Shown: piece after piece, positions 32,296 through 41,747 of the stretch
Layout: each line of letters starts with the position of its first letter
How positions within the stretch are numbered: the stretch's first letter is position 1
Origin: Spirochaetales bacterium
Lineage (GTDB): Bacteria > Spirochaetota > Spirochaetia > DSM-2461
Direction: 5' to 3'
Assembly (NCBI GenBank): GCA_022360655.1
Contig: JAKSCK010000240.1
Span: forward strand, 1-64,000
DNA length: 64,000 nt
Notes under the pieces: generated by a model
What the model saw: only the letters and a program-made list of their open reading frames with translations
Database searches by the model: none
Told to the model about the DNA's origin: nothing
Made by a program: the position numbers and the translations under genes

Positions 32296-32303
32296 AGAAA
32301 AGA

Positions 32304-32347
32304 GTGGAAAAAAGTGGGGAGATGTAGGAAACCGTGGGATTAGTTGG
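32304..32347 (+). promoter_or_regulatory. MraZ operator: direct repeats with 10-bp spacing
   Basis: GTGG occurs at 32304, 32314 and 32334, with GTAG at 32324 and TTGG at 32344, all exactly 10 bases apart and within purine-rich sequence. Known MraZ boxes are TGGGN-type direct repeats separated by 5 bases, giving the same 10-bp period. The fourth repeat contains the GTG start codon of mraZ, so MraZ binding should repress this operon. Confidence 0.7.
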
Positions 32348-32789
32348 AATTTGGGGACAGTTTAACGTCACGATTGACGAAAAAGGCCGGATGTCCCTGC
32401 CAGCAAAAATCCGTGGAAAAATCCCGGAAGACAGCCTTGTGCTGACCAAGGGAGCCGAGCGGTGTCTTTGGCTTTATCTTCCCCAGGCTTGGGAGCGAGT
32501 TTCTCAACAGCTTGTGCACGATGCTTCTGTTTTCAATTTGAGCACTCAAGATGTGTTGAGGCGATTTATTGCGCCAGCAGAAGACGTGACACTAGATAAG
32601 AGTGGACGAGTAAAATTATCTCTTTCACTGATGAAATCAATGGATGTCAGCCGTGATTGTTACCTGCTTGGTATGGGAGAACGGTTGGAAATATGGGATG
32701 AAACTGTGTACGAACGTTTTGAGGAAGAACGAGCCTCCAGGGTGAAAGAAACTTGGGAGGGCTTTGGCGATATGGGAGGACATGAGTGA
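32334..32789 (+). CDS. mraZ: Transcriptional regulator MraZ
   Basis: This 151-residue protein has two AbrB-like half domains: IDEKGRMSLPAKIRGK (about 12-27) and LDKSGRVKLSLSLMKSMD (about 87-104), the usual duplicated MraZ pattern. It binds repeats ahead of its own operon and tunes the division/cell-wall genes that follow. The GTG start lies inside one of the repeats. Its stop overlaps the rsmH start (GTGA). Confidence 0.92.
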   Translation: MGLVGIWGQFNVTIDEKGRMSLPAKIRGKIPEDSLVLTKGAERCLWLYLPQAWERVSQQLVHDASVFNLSTQDVLRRFIAPAEDVTLDKSGRVKLSLSLMKSMDVSRDCYLLGMGERLEIWDETVYERFEEERASRVKETWEGFGDMGGHE

Positions 32790-33685
32790 TTCCTGTTCAT
32801 GTCTCTGTGATGCCAACTCAAGTGATGGACTATCTTGTTCCCCAAGTCGATTCTCCACTCATTGTGGATGGAACCCTGGGAGAAGGAGGGCATTCCTCTC
32901 GTTTCTTAGAAGCTTATCCCAAGGCCCGTGTTATTGGTATCGATGCGGATTCTGTCATGGCTGGTCGAGCCAGTGAACGACTGGTTTCCTGGGGAAATCG
33001 ATTTCAAGCCAAGATTGGTTGGACAGATGAGGTGCTTCAAACTTGGACAGAGGATGCTCCCGACATCATTCTTATGGATTTGGGAATCTCTATTTATCAT
33101 TACGAAGGCCGAGGCCGAGGTTTTTCCTTCCGATCCGATGAACCTTTGGATATGCGTCTTGGTGATCAAGATCAAAGTGCTGCGGATCTTGTGAACACAT
33201 TGCCGGAGCAAGAACTCGCAGATGTGATTTACAAATATGGCGAGGAGCGTTTCAGTCGACGAATTGCACGGCGTATCGTTGAAGAGCGACGAGGGAATCC
33301 TTTTGAGGATGCGGCTCGATTAGCCGCTGTTGTGGCCACCGCATATCCCGCCAAGGCACGTCATGGACGATTGCATGCGGCGACTCGAACATTTCAGGCT
33401 CTACGAATTGCCGTCAATGGGGAGTTAGATCGCCTAGAATCCCTCTTGAAAACAGCTCCTCAGCTTTTGGCTCCTGGTGGGCGTTTGGGCATCATCAGTT
33501 TTCATTCCCTTGAGGACCGTATTGTCAAACATGCCTTCCGTGGAATGGATAAACGTTTTGGGGGGCAATTTGAGGTTCTGACAAGAAAGCCCTTAGTTCC
33601 AGATGAAGAGGAATGTCGGCAGAATCCTCCCTCACGAAGCGCCAAATTTCGGGTCATAGAGAAACCACTGGAGTTTTCATCATGA
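32786..33685 (+). CDS. rsmH: 16S rRNA (cytosine(1402)-N4)-methyltransferase RsmH
   Basis: This 299-residue SAM-dependent enzyme methylates C1402 of 16S rRNA. Motifs: HVSVMPTQVMDYL at the start, VDGTLGEGGHS (SAM loop), MDLGIS, FRSDEPLDMRLG and the C-terminal SFHSLEDRIVKHAFR. Length is normal. Starts with GTG overlapping the mraZ stop; its own stop overlaps ftsL (ATGA). Confidence 0.96.
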   Translation: MIPVHVSVMPTQVMDYLVPQVDSPLIVDGTLGEGGHSSRFLEAYPKARVIGIDADSVMAGRASERLVSWGNRFQAKIGWTDEVLQTWTEDAPDIILMDLGISIYHYEGRGRGFSFRSDEPLDMRLGDQDQSAADLVNTLPEQELADVIYKYGEERFSRRIARRIVEERRGNPFEDAARLAAVVATAYPAKARHGRLHAATRTFQALRIAVNGELDRLESLLKTAPQLLAPGGRLGIISFHSLEDRIVKHAFRGMDKRFGGQFEVLTRKPLVPDEEECRQNPPSRSAKFRVIEKPLEFSS

Positions 33686-33972
33686 TTCGAAGAATTGTTG
33701 GAACCGTGGCATTGATGAGTGTTCCCATCCTTATGATGCTCCAGGTTCTGCAGGGGTATCGTTATCAGATAGATTTAGAAAGCGCTGCAAGTCTTGAGGT
33801 GCGTCAAGAAGATCAGTTGGAAAAGAATCGACTGTTATTGGCCAGTATTGCAGTTTATGATGCGCCAGAGCGAATTTATACCGTGGCCACACAGACTCTT
33901 GATCTTTCATCACCTTCACCAGAACGGATTCTGCATGTTCGCTATCCCGATTCGGGGGAGGTTCGTCCATGA
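33682..33972 (+). CDS. ftsL: FtsL-like division protein
   Basis: This 96-residue protein sits where ftsL is found, between rsmH and the wall genes. It has a short cytoplasmic start, one membrane segment (about 6-22, VGTVALMSVPILMMLQV) and a helical, coiled-coil-like periplasmic part, the standard FtsL layout. Sequence similarity alone is weak, as usual for FtsL. It would form the FtsQLB-type complex with FtsQ of the same operon. The ATG at 33682 overlaps the rsmH stop; the longer open frame inside rsmH is not needed. Confidence 0.75.
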   Translation: MIRRIVGTVALMSVPILMMLQVLQGYRYQIDLESAASLEVRQEDQLEKNRLLLASIAVYDAPERIYTVATQTLDLSSPSPERILHVRYPDSGEVRP

Positions 33973-35348
33973 GAGAACCTCTTCACGCTGTACGAATCGC
34001 TCAAATCACTGGGGGAAAACTCCTTGGCTCTCGTGACGCATTGGTCACAGGAGGCCGTGCAGATTCTCGAATCTGCCAGGAGGGGGATTTGTATGTGGCC
34101 CTTCCTGGAGAGCAAACAGATGGAAGTCTTTTTGTTTCTCAAGCTTGGGAGGCAGGAGCTTCTGTGGCCCTGGCTGATCAAACAAAAGAGTATCCATCAC
34201 CACCAGAAGGGAAGGCCTTAGTTCTGGTTCCACACCCCCTCTCAGCCCTTCAAACCCTTGCCCGGGCAATGAGGGAGGAGCAGGACGGGCTTCAGGTAGT
34301 GGGAATTACCGGGAGTAATGGCAAAACCACCACAAAAGAAATCCTGCGGTCCATTCTGCAAGAATGGAAGGGATCAGCTGTTTTGGCCTCAGAGGGAAAC
34401 TACAATTCGGATGTTGGTCTTCCTTTAACACTCTTACGTCTTCAACCTGAACATGAAATTGCTGTTCTTGAAATGGGGATGAATCGGATTGGTGAAATGG
34501 GTGAATTGGCCTCTGTGGCCCACCCCAATGTGGCAGTTGTGACCAATGTCGGCACGGCCCATATTGGAATGTTGGGTTCTCGAGAGGCTGTGGCTGTTGA
34601 GAAACGCTCCATTTTTGATTATGCCAGTCCGGATACCATTGCTGTGGTTGAAGGGGACGGTGAATGGCGAGATTTTCTCTTGGAAAATTTTCCAGGATCT
34701 GTTCGTTTCTTTGGCGAATGGGGACTCTCTGGCTGGGAATCCTCAAATGACTTAGGTCTTCGTGGTCATGTGATCCGGCGAAATGGCGTAGAAGTCCCTT
34801 TTGCCTTACCTGGTTTTCACAACCTCAAGAATGCTATGGCAGCAGTGGAAGCGGCTCTTGCCCTTGGAGCACCTGAAGAGGCTGTTCTGAAAGGCTTAGA
34901 GACAGTACGCCCTGAATCAGGACGTTCTCAGGTTATTGATGGCACTGTGACCGTGATCCGTGATTGTTATAACGCCAATCCAGAATCGCTTCAGGCAGCT
35001 TTCCAACTGTTTGCTGCCACGAAAACAACAGGAAAACGCATCATTGTTCTTGGAGAAATGCGAGAACTTGGTGATGAGGCCGAAGGAGCCTATCAAAAAG
35101 CTGGGGGAGCGGCTGTTGATACAAATCCTGATGCCTTGTATTTATTTGGATCCGGTTTACAACCGGCGGCCCAGGCCGCCCGTGAAGCGGGTTTTCAAGG
35201 AATCCTTGAGGAATACGAGGAGATGGAAGAACTCAAAGAAGCTCTGTCCCATTCTCTCAAGGAAGGTGATTTAATTCTCTTGAAAGGGTCGCGAGGCAGT
35301 GCGCTAGAGCGACTTGATGAGGTGATTTCGAAGATCGGCACAGGTTAG
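33969..35348 (+). CDS. murF: UDP-MurNAc-tripeptide--D-Ala-D-Ala ligase MurF
   Basis: The 459-residue Mur ligase adds D-Ala-D-Ala to the peptidoglycan precursor. The ATP loop GITGSNGKTTTKE is at about 113-125, followed by EGNYNSDVGLPLTLL, AVLEMGMN and the C-terminal domain with DCYNANPESLQAA. Length is normal for MurF. It starts with an ATGA overlap with ftsL. No ftsI or murE lies between them, unlike the classical dcw cluster. Confidence 0.95.
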   Translation: MREPLHAVRIAQITGGKLLGSRDALVTGGRADSRICQEGDLYVALPGEQTDGSLFVSQAWEAGASVALADQTKEYPSPPEGKALVLVPHPLSALQTLARAMREEQDGLQVVGITGSNGKTTTKEILRSILQEWKGSAVLASEGNYNSDVGLPLTLLRLQPEHEIAVLEMGMNRIGEMGELASVAHPNVAVVTNVGTAHIGMLGSREAVAVEKRSIFDYASPDTIAVVEGDGEWRDFLLENFPGSVRFFGEWGLSGWESSNDLGLRGHVIRRNGVEVPFALPGFHNLKNAMAAVEAALALGAPEEAVLKGLETVRPESGRSQVIDGTVTVIRDCYNANPESLQAAFQLFAATKTTGKRIIVLGEMRELGDEAEGAYQKAGGAAVDTNPDALYLFGSGLQPAAQAAREAGFQGILEEYEEMEELKEALSHSLKEGDLILLKGSRGSALERLDEVISKIGTG

Positions 35349-35369
35349 GCACGATCATCGGGAGGGGTG

Positions 35370-36449
35370 ATGATAAAAGCAATTCTCTTTCCCTTGGTGG
35401 ATACCATCAAGGCATTCAACATATTCCAATACATCACGTTTCGAGCGGCCTATGCGTCTGTGACGGCCCTGTTGGTGTCGTTTCTCTTTGGGCCCTGGGT
35501 TATTCGAAAACTGACAGAACTCAAACTGGGGCAAGAGGTTAGAAGTGATGGTCCTCAAAGCCATCTCGTGAAGGCTGGAACTCCTACCATGGGTGGTGTG
35601 CTGATCATTCTGGCGTTCCTTTTTGCTGTGATTCTTTGGCAGGACGTGGCCCAAATCTATACTTGGATTGTGCTTGTCACAGCCCTTGGTTTGGGTGGTC
35701 TTGGTTTTGCTGATGATTTCTTAAAAATCACCAAGAAGAACTCCGATGGCTTGCGTGCAGGTGTGAAATTTTCCGGTCAGATGATTGTTTCCTTTGTGGT
35801 GATGCTCCTGATTTATATGGTGAGGAATGAGGAAACCACTTTACTGTATCTGCCCTTCATCAAAGGAGCCGTCTTTGACCTAGGTCTGCTCTATATTCCT
35901 TTTGGAATGCTCATGATTGTGGGAATGTCCAATGCCGTCAATCTCACTGATGGGTTGGATGGTTTGGCTACGGGTCTGACAGTCATCTGTTTAATTGCTT
36001 TCATTATTTTGGCTTATCTCACAGGGCATTCGGAATTTGCTCAGTATTTGTACATTCCCTTTATTCGAGGTGCAGGAGAGCTTTCCATTGCAACCGCTGC
36101 CCTTTTGGGGGCCTGTGTTGGATTTTTGTGGTTCAATGCCCATCCCGCTGAGGTGATGATGGGGGATACAGGAAGCCTTACTCTTGGTGGACTGATGGCT
36201 GTGTTTTCACTCTTGCTCAAGAAGGAAATCCTATTACTCATCATTGGAGGGGTCTTTGTGATGGAAACCCTCTCTGTGATCATCCAGGTTCTGCATTTCA
36301 AAAGAACAGGAAAGCGTGTCTTTAAAATGGCCCCATTGCATCACCACTTTGAGCTCTATGGATGGGCGGAAAGCAAAGTGGTGGCCCGTTTTTGGATTTT
36401 GGGTGGGATGTTTGCCATTTTGGGTCTGAGCACCTTGAAACTGCAGTAG
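35370..36449 (+). CDS. mraY: Phospho-MurNAc-pentapeptide transferase MraY
   Basis: This 359-residue integral membrane enzyme makes lipid I. About ten membrane segments and the family motifs are present: KAGTPTMGGVLII, FADDFLKI with the catalytic aspartates, NAVNLTDGLDGLATG and APLHHHFELYGW. I chose the ATG at 35370 rather than the GTG directly before it, because the GGGAGG site is then 5 bases away. Confidence 0.95.
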   Translation: MIKAILFPLVDTIKAFNIFQYITFRAAYASVTALLVSFLFGPWVIRKLTELKLGQEVRSDGPQSHLVKAGTPTMGGVLIILAFLFAVILWQDVAQIYTWIVLVTALGLGGLGFADDFLKITKKNSDGLRAGVKFSGQMIVSFVVMLLIYMVRNEETTLLYLPFIKGAVFDLGLLYIPFGMLMIVGMSNAVNLTDGLDGLATGLTVICLIAFIILAYLTGHSEFAQYLYIPFIRGAGELSIATAALLGACVGFLWFNAHPAEVMMGDTGSLTLGGLMAVFSLLLKKEILLLIIGGVFVMETLSVIIQVLHFKRTGKRVFKMAPLHHHFELYGWAESKVVARFWILGGMFAILGLSTLKLQ

Positions 36450-36458
36450 GAGAGTCTT

Positions 36459-37580
36459 TTGGATTTCGGAGCGTTTCGAGCAGAAAAACTCACAGGCCAT
36501 GAGTCCATGCGAGGAATGGTAGGACTTCAATTCCTCCTTGCTGGCATGGGTGTGGTCATACTCTTTTCTGCCTCGTGGTATTTTGCTCGTTCCGTCTTTG
36601 ATGATCCCTTTCGAATCTGGAGACGTCAGCTTGTCTGGATGATCTTAGGAACCGTTTCGGCCCTTGTTTTGGCCCGGGTCCCCAAAGATTGGATTCGGAA
36701 ATCTGTACCCATATTGGTTTGGATGGCCTTTGCCTTGAATCTTGCCACCTATGTACCTTTTCTTGGTTATTCTTCTGGAGGAGCACGGCGTTGGATTGAA
36801 GTGGCAGGCCTGACGTTTCAACCTTCCGAATTCACTCGGGTTGTGGTTGTTCTCTATTTGGCGCGCATGATGGAAAAAAACGAAGATCGTCTTGATGATT
36901 TCCGTCATAGCCAGCTTCCTCCACTCCTCGTTGTAGGTATTCTGGTGTTCTCGGTGTATTTTCAAAATGATTTTTCCACTGCGGCCTATCTTTTTTTGGT
37001 GGCATTATCATTGTTTTTTGCCGCAGGTGTTTCATGGAGAAATATCCTCATTTTCATTGGGGGCATTGGCGTCTCCGGTGGTTTGATGCTTGCGGCCAAG
37101 CCCTATCGGCTCCAGCGTTTGTATTCCTGGTTTAATCCTTTGCAAGATCCTTCCGGTGCCGGTTATCAGCTCCTGAGAGCCCGAAGTGCCTTAGAACTTG
37201 GGGGTTTTTGGGGACAAGGCTTGGGACGAGGAACCATCAAACAAGGGGGATTGCCAGCCGCTCATTCCGATTTTGTTGTGGCCGTTTTGGGAGAAGAAGC
37301 CGGATTCATTGGTGTTGCGGTTGTGCTTGTGGCCTTTACCTTATTTGCCTTGAAAGGCTGGGTGGCTGCCGGAAAAGCTCCTGATACATTCTCACGACTG
37401 GGAATTTTTGGACTGGTTGGTGCGGTCTATTGGCAGGCCTTAGTAAACTTTGCCGTTGTATCAGGAGTTCTTCCCGCCACAGGTATACCCCTTCCTTTAT
37501 TCTCCGCAGGGGGATCTGCCGCATTTACCACGTTGGTGATCTTTGGACTCATCGCCAATTTGGCGGAGGGGATTCGATGA
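36459..37580 (+). CDS. ftsW: Peptidoglycan polymerase FtsW (SEDS family)
   Basis: The 373-residue SEDS protein has about ten membrane segments and the family motifs GGARRWIEV, QPSEFTRVVVVLYLARMM and PFSAGGSAAFTTL-like PLFSAGGSA near the end. As a SEDS glycosyltransferase it would polymerise septal peptidoglycan with a class B PBP, whose gene is not in this window. The TTG start at 36459 is supported by AGGAG 6 bases upstream. Its stop overlaps ftsQ (ATGA). Confidence 0.92.
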   Translation: MDFGAFRAEKLTGHESMRGMVGLQFLLAGMGVVILFSASWYFARSVFDDPFRIWRRQLVWMILGTVSALVLARVPKDWIRKSVPILVWMAFALNLATYVPFLGYSSGGARRWIEVAGLTFQPSEFTRVVVVLYLARMMEKNEDRLDDFRHSQLPPLLVVGILVFSVYFQNDFSTAAYLFLVALSLFFAAGVSWRNILIFIGGIGVSGGLMLAAKPYRLQRLYSWFNPLQDPSGAGYQLLRARSALELGGFWGQGLGRGTIKQGGLPAAHSDFVVAVLGEEAGFIGVAVVLVAFTLFALKGWVAAGKAPDTFSRLGIFGLVGAVYWQALVNFAVVSGVLPATGIPLPLFSAGGSAAFTTLVIFGLIANLAEGIR

Positions 37581-38350
37581 TTTTGCGTCGTATGCCCAGT
37601 CGAAATCTTGCAGCCATTGTGGTGATACTCGCCTCAGGAGTCCTTTTGGTTCAAATCCTTTGGTACACCGTTGCATCCCCTCGATTGGCACTGCGAACCA
37701 TCATTTTGGACAGTGATCTTGATTTGGCTGACAGCCAGTTGATAGGGATGTTGGGAATAGAGAGTGCCACATGGACTTCCATTGATGAAGAGGTGATAGA
37801 ATCCCGATTAGAGTCCTATCCTGTGATTCGTAAAGCCAAGGCTGTCAAGGTTTTCCCAGATTCGCTTCGTCTTTTTTTATATCGACGAAAACCTGTTGCC
37901 ACCGTTCTTGCGGCCGGGAACTCTCATCCTATTCCTGTTGTTTTTGATGGAGAAGGGTATGCTGTCAGTCTTGGAGCAAAAGGTGGTGACTTTGCGTTTC
38001 CGGTGATTTCTGGAGCCAGTTTTTCTGAACCCACTCTTGGAGATCGACTACCAGAAAATCTTCGACCCATCACCCGATCTCTCGCACGACTTCGTGATGA
38101 TGATCCTCAGTTGTATTCCATGATTTCTGAATTAGAGATTCTCCCTCGAGGGCGAGAAGGATATGAAATAAAAATGTACATGAACCATGTCCCCATACCC
38201 ATTTTGGTTGACAACGATTTAGGTGCAGATTCCCTGCGCAGTGCTCTTCTTGTGCTTGATGTGCTTTCAGATGACCGCATTGGTCCAGTTGGAGAGGCTG
38301 ATCTTCGAGGAGGCCATGTGGTGTTTCACCGAAAGGAGGAGAGCTCATGA
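37577..38350 (+). CDS. ftsQ: Division protein FtsQ/DivIB
   Basis: The 257-residue protein has an N-terminal membrane segment (about 11-29) followed by a POTRA domain (LALRTIILDSDLDLADSQLI ... VKVFPDSLRLFLYRRKPVA) and the beta-rich FtsQ domain. The ATG at 37577 overlaps the ftsW stop; the longer frame that runs inside ftsW is an artefact. It belongs to the FtsQLB complex that activates septal synthesis. Confidence 0.88.
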   Translation: MILRRMPSRNLAAIVVILASGVLLVQILWYTVASPRLALRTIILDSDLDLADSQLIGMLGIESATWTSIDEEVIESRLESYPVIRKAKAVKVFPDSLRLFLYRRKPVATVLAAGNSHPIPVVFDGEGYAVSLGAKGGDFAFPVISGASFSEPTLGDRLPENLRPITRSLARLRDDDPQLYSMISELEILPRGREGYEIKMYMNHVPIPILVDNDLGADSLRSALLVLDVLSDDRIGPVGEADLRGGHVVFHRKEESS

Positions 38351-39582
38351 CGCATGATGGCGCTGTCATTGCTGGGCTCGACATTGGCTCCGATTCTATT
38401 CGATGTCTTGTTGCCGAATATGGAGTGGATGGGAATCTCATTATCTCTGGATGGGGAAGTGCGCCTTCGGAAGGTCTTCGAAAAGGCGTTGTGGTTAATA
38501 TTGAAGCCGCTCGGGAAGCGGTGATGGCCGCCGTGGAGGCGGCAGAGCAGGAAGCGGGACGCACGGTCACCGATCTTGTTGCCGCTCTAGGGGGATCTTC
38601 TGTTGATAGCCTCAACTCTCGGGGTGTTGTGGCAGTATCCGGAAAGAATCGAGAGATTGGTCAGGCTGATGTAGACCGGGTTCTCGAGGCCGCCAGAGCG
38701 GTGGTGATTCCCATGGATCGAGACATCCTTCATGTTCTCCCCCAGGAATACATCATTGATGATCAGAATGGTGTGCGAAATCCCCTGGATATGATTGGTG
38801 TTCGCCTTGAGGCGGAAGTGCATATTGTGACGGCTGCGGTTTCGGCCTCTCGAAATATGGAGAAGGCCGTTGAACGAGCCGGATACAAAGTGGCCCATGT
38901 GGCTCTTGGTGGTTTGGCCTCTGCCCGAGCCCTTTTGAGTGAAGATGAGAAAGAAATGGGCGTGTTGCTTGTGGATATTGGGGCTGCATCAACAGATTAC
39001 ATCCTGGTTCAAGGGGGAGCTCCGCGTGTGACTGGTTCCCTCCCCATTGGCGGTGGAGTGGTGACATCGGATTTGGCTACAGTTCTTAAAACTCCTATGG
39101 AGGCTGCCGAACGAATCAAGTGCAGTTCGGCGTGTTGCTGGGAACCTTTGGCCGATTCAGAAGAGCCAGTGATTATTCCAGGAGTGGGAGGTCGACCTCC
39201 GTCTCCTGTTCCCGTGTTGGAATTGGCTCGTATATTGCAACCTCGAATGGAAGAACTCTTTGGCTTGATCCGTCAACGTGTGGAGCGCGTTCCAGGAACC
39301 GGACGACTCGATGGTGGCTTGGTGCTTACGGGAGGAGGAGCCTTACTCCCAGGTGTCACAGAACTGGCAAATCATGTCTTTCATCAACCTGCAAGGTTAG
39401 GCACACCGCGAGGTGGTGTGGATTGGCCGCAAATTTGCCGAGATCCTCGGTGGACAACCGCCTCTGGTCTCATCCTCTTGGGAGATGCCATGAGAGGGGG
39501 AGAGAAGGATGAGGCCAGTCGTGGTGGAGAGTCCAAGAATATGTTGAAAGGGCTTCTTCAATGGTTAGGGGAATTTTTCTAA
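38347..39582 (+). CDS. ftsA: Division protein FtsA
   Basis: This 411-residue actin-like ATPase anchors FtsZ to the membrane. Visible motifs are AGLDIGSDSIRCLVAEY (phosphate 1), the SHS2/1C region (DRDILHVLPQEYIIDDQ), VLLVDIGAASTDYIL (phosphate 2), and LVLTGGGALLPGVTELA (adenosine). It ends with GLLQWLGEFF, an amphipathic membrane-targeting helix. It starts with ATGA overlap with ftsQ. Confidence 0.95.
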   Translation: MTHDGAVIAGLDIGSDSIRCLVAEYGVDGNLIISGWGSAPSEGLRKGVVVNIEAAREAVMAAVEAAEQEAGRTVTDLVAALGGSSVDSLNSRGVVAVSGKNREIGQADVDRVLEAARAVVIPMDRDILHVLPQEYIIDDQNGVRNPLDMIGVRLEAEVHIVTAAVSASRNMEKAVERAGYKVAHVALGGLASARALLSEDEKEMGVLLVDIGAASTDYILVQGGAPRVTGSLPIGGGVVTSDLATVLKTPMEAAERIKCSSACCWEPLADSEEPVIIPGVGGRPPSPVPVLELARILQPRMEELFGLIRQRVERVPGTGRLDGGLVLTGGGALLPGVTELANHVFHQPARLGTPRGGVDWPQICRDPRWTTASGLILLGDAMRGGEKDEASRGGESKNMLKGLLQWLGEFF

Positions 39583-39639
39583 TTCGTCGGTTCTACCGAT
39601 GGGAATGGATTGAGGGAACGAACCCGGGGAGGGGTGAGT

Positions 39640-40851
39640 ATGGATTTGGAAGTCTTGGACGAAAAAATTGTAGGCAAAACTGTGATTAAGGTGATTGGTT
39701 GCGGCGGTGGGGGTAGCAACGCCGTGGCCCGAATGATTGAAGTGGGTGTTGAGGGCGTGGAATTCATTGCCTCCAATACTGATCTCCAGGCCCTGGATTC
39801 ATCACCGGCCTCCATTCAAGTTCCCCTTGGACGTCAGGTCACTGGCGGACTCGGTGCTGGTGGCAAACCAGAAGTGGGTGAACAGGCGGCTGAAGAGGAT
39901 AGAGAAACCCTCCAGAATGTGCTTAAAGGCGCCGATATGGTTTTTGTCACAGCTGGAATGGGGGGAGGCACCGGAACAGGTTCCGCCCCAGTTGTGGCTC
40001 GTATTGCCAAAGAGATGGGCTGTCTGACCGTTGCGGTTGTGACGCGTCCCTTTAAATTTGAACGACAGCGAAAAATGGAACTGGCCGATGCCGGTATTGA
40101 TAAACTCCGTGAGCATGTGGACACCCTCATCACCATCCCCAATGAAAATCTTCTCAAACTGGTGGACCGACGGACCCCCATTCGTGAGGCCTTTCTGAAG
40201 GCGGATGATGTTCTGCGAATGGGAGTTCAGGGCATTTCTGATCTCATCATTAAACGAGGTGAAATCAACATTGACTTTGCGGACGTCCGAACCGTCATGG
40301 AAGGTCAAGGTGATGCCCTCATGGGAATTGGTGAAGGCCAAGGTGATAACCGGGCTGTGGATGCGGCCACCATGGCCATTGAGAATCCCCTTTTGGATGA
40401 GGTGAACATCGAAGGAGCACAGGGGCTTTTGGTGAATGTCACTGGTGGCCCTGATTTTTCCTTGTTTGAATACAACGAAATCATGGAGATAGTCTCCGCC
40501 CGTGTTGATCCCTCTGCCACAGTGATTTCGGGGCAGGACATTGATGAATCCTTGGGTGATGAAGTGAAAGTCACGGTGATTGCCACAGGATTTGGTAGTC
40601 CTCGTCATCGAAGCCCCCGAGAAAATACCGCTCAGGTGAAAAAAGACAGCGAGGTTCTTTCCTATGATGTCTGGAAGGGGCTAAGCGAAGGTCGTGGTAT
40701 GGCAGTCACCACACCTGTTCAAGAGGAAAAAGATGATTCTGTTCCTCGGAGCTCTGGAACCACGCCTCATGGTTTGAATGGTTTTCTGGATGAAACCGAT
40801 CTTCTGATTCCCACTGTGATGAGAGAAAAACGCTTTGGAGGCGATCGGTAA
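39640..40851 (+). CDS. ftsZ: Tubulin-like division protein FtsZ
   Basis: The 403-residue GTPase has [11 protein letters not shown] near 19, the tubulin signature GGGTGTGS at 108-115, the T7 loop with NIDFAD, and the C-terminal partner-binding peptide [11 protein letters not shown] after a variable linker. The ATG at 39640 follows GGAGG at 7 bases; the longer TTG frame from 39610 lies over that site. It forms the Z ring with FtsA. Confidence 0.97.
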   Translation: MDLEVLDEKIVGKTVIKVIGCGGGGSNAVARMIEVGVEGVEFIASNTDLQALDSSPASIQVPLGRQVTGGLGAGGKPEVGEQAAEEDRETLQNVLKGADMVFVTAGMGGGTGTGSAPVVARIAKEMGCLTVAVVTRPFKFERQRKMELADAGIDKLREHVDTLITIPNENLLKLVDRRTPIREAFLKADDVLRMGVQGISDLIIKRGEINIDFADVRTVMEGQGDALMGIGEGQGDNRAVDAATMAIENPLLDEVNIEGAQGLLVNVTGGPDFSLFEYNEIMEIVSARVDPSATVISGQDIDESLGDEVKVTVIATGFGSPRHRSPRENTAQVKKDSEVLSYDVWKGLSEGRGMAVTTPVQEEKDDSVPRSSGTTPHGLNGFLDETDLLIPTVMREKRFGGDR

Positions 40852-40852
40852 G

Positions 40853-41743
40853 GTGGCTGTTGTGACTCTGGCTGAGGAATATGAAGGATATCTCCGGAAT
40901 GAGTTGCGTGTTGCAGATTCCACAGCTGGAACCTATTGTGCGGAAGCACGCCGATTTGTTTTGTGGCTAGAGCATGAGGGCTTTGATGTGGCCAAAGTGA
41001 ATGCCGCCAATATTGAAGATTATGTGCGGTCCCGAGGAACAAATGCTCCCTTAAGTTCTCGAACTGTGGCACGAATCTTCAGCTCTCTTCGTTCTTTCTT
41101 TGGTTTCACAAAAGTGGCCGGTTATCGTTCCGATGATCCCTCCGCGGATCTTGATCGGCCTAAAGTGAGCCGCCACCTCCCGGAAGTTTTGGAGCTCAGT
41201 GAGGTGGACAAGTTTTTGCAGTCCATTGATCCAGGAACACCTTTTGGACTTCGGGATAGAACCCTCTTTGAGCTCATCTATTCCTGCGGTCTGCGCGTGA
41301 GTGAGGCCTCAGAACTCACCCTGGGGCAAATCTACATCAAAGAAGGTGTGCTACGCGTCCGTGGAAAAGGGGATAAAGAACGTCTTGTTCCCCTTGGAGA
41401 AGAAGCAGAGCGATGGCTGCGTTTATATCTTCTGGAAGGACGTCCTCAGCTCACAAAAAGTACACGTTCTGAGGAAAGGGTGTTTCTCAACAATCGAGGG
41501 GAAGGTCTTGGTCGTAAAGGAATGTGGAAACGCTTTCGTGGTATTGCAACAAAGGCCGATGTGAATGGAAAAATCCATACCCTTCGTCATTCCTTTGCCA
41601 CCCATCTTCTTCGGGGCGGAGCCGATTTACGAAGTGTTCAAGAATTACTTGGTCATGCGGATATCAGCACCACACAGATTTACACCCATCTCGATCGAAG
41701 GGATCTCGAAAAGGCCCATGAGGCCTATCATCCCAGGGGGTAA
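40853..41743 (+). CDS. xerD: Tyrosine recombinase XerC/XerD family (copy 1)
   Basis: This roughly 296-residue protein is a full Xer recombinase: N-terminal SAM-like core-binding domain (about 1-90) and catalytic domain with Arg in CGLRVSEAS, the [13 protein letters not shown] strand, HTLRHSFATHLLRGG (His and Arg) and the tyrosine in [11 protein letters not shown]. It should resolve chromosome dimers at dif. A second Xer of similar length lies at 43442-44347. Which one is XerC or XerD cannot be settled by eye, so the symbol is tentative. The start is GTG 40853 or a nearby in-frame GTG. Confidence 0.88.
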   Translation: MAVVTLAEEYEGYLRNELRVADSTAGTYCAEARRFVLWLEHEGFDVAKVNAANIEDYVRSRGTNAPLSSRTVARIFSSLRSFFGFTKVAGYRSDDPSADLDRPKVSRHLPEVLELSEVDKFLQSIDPGTPFGLRDRTLFELIYSCGLRVSEASELTLGQIYIKEGVLRVRGKGDKERLVPLGEEAERWLRLYLLEGRPQLTKSTRSEERVFLNNRGEGLGRKGMWKRFRGIATKADVNGKIHTLRHSFATHLLRGGADLRSVQELLGHADISTTQIYTHLDRRDLEKAHEAYHPRG

Positions 41744-41747
41744 AAGA

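Noticed and set aside
39802-40608. 268-codon minus-strand open frame antisense to ftsZ
   Set aside because: It mirrors the codon pattern of ftsZ and has no protein features of its own.
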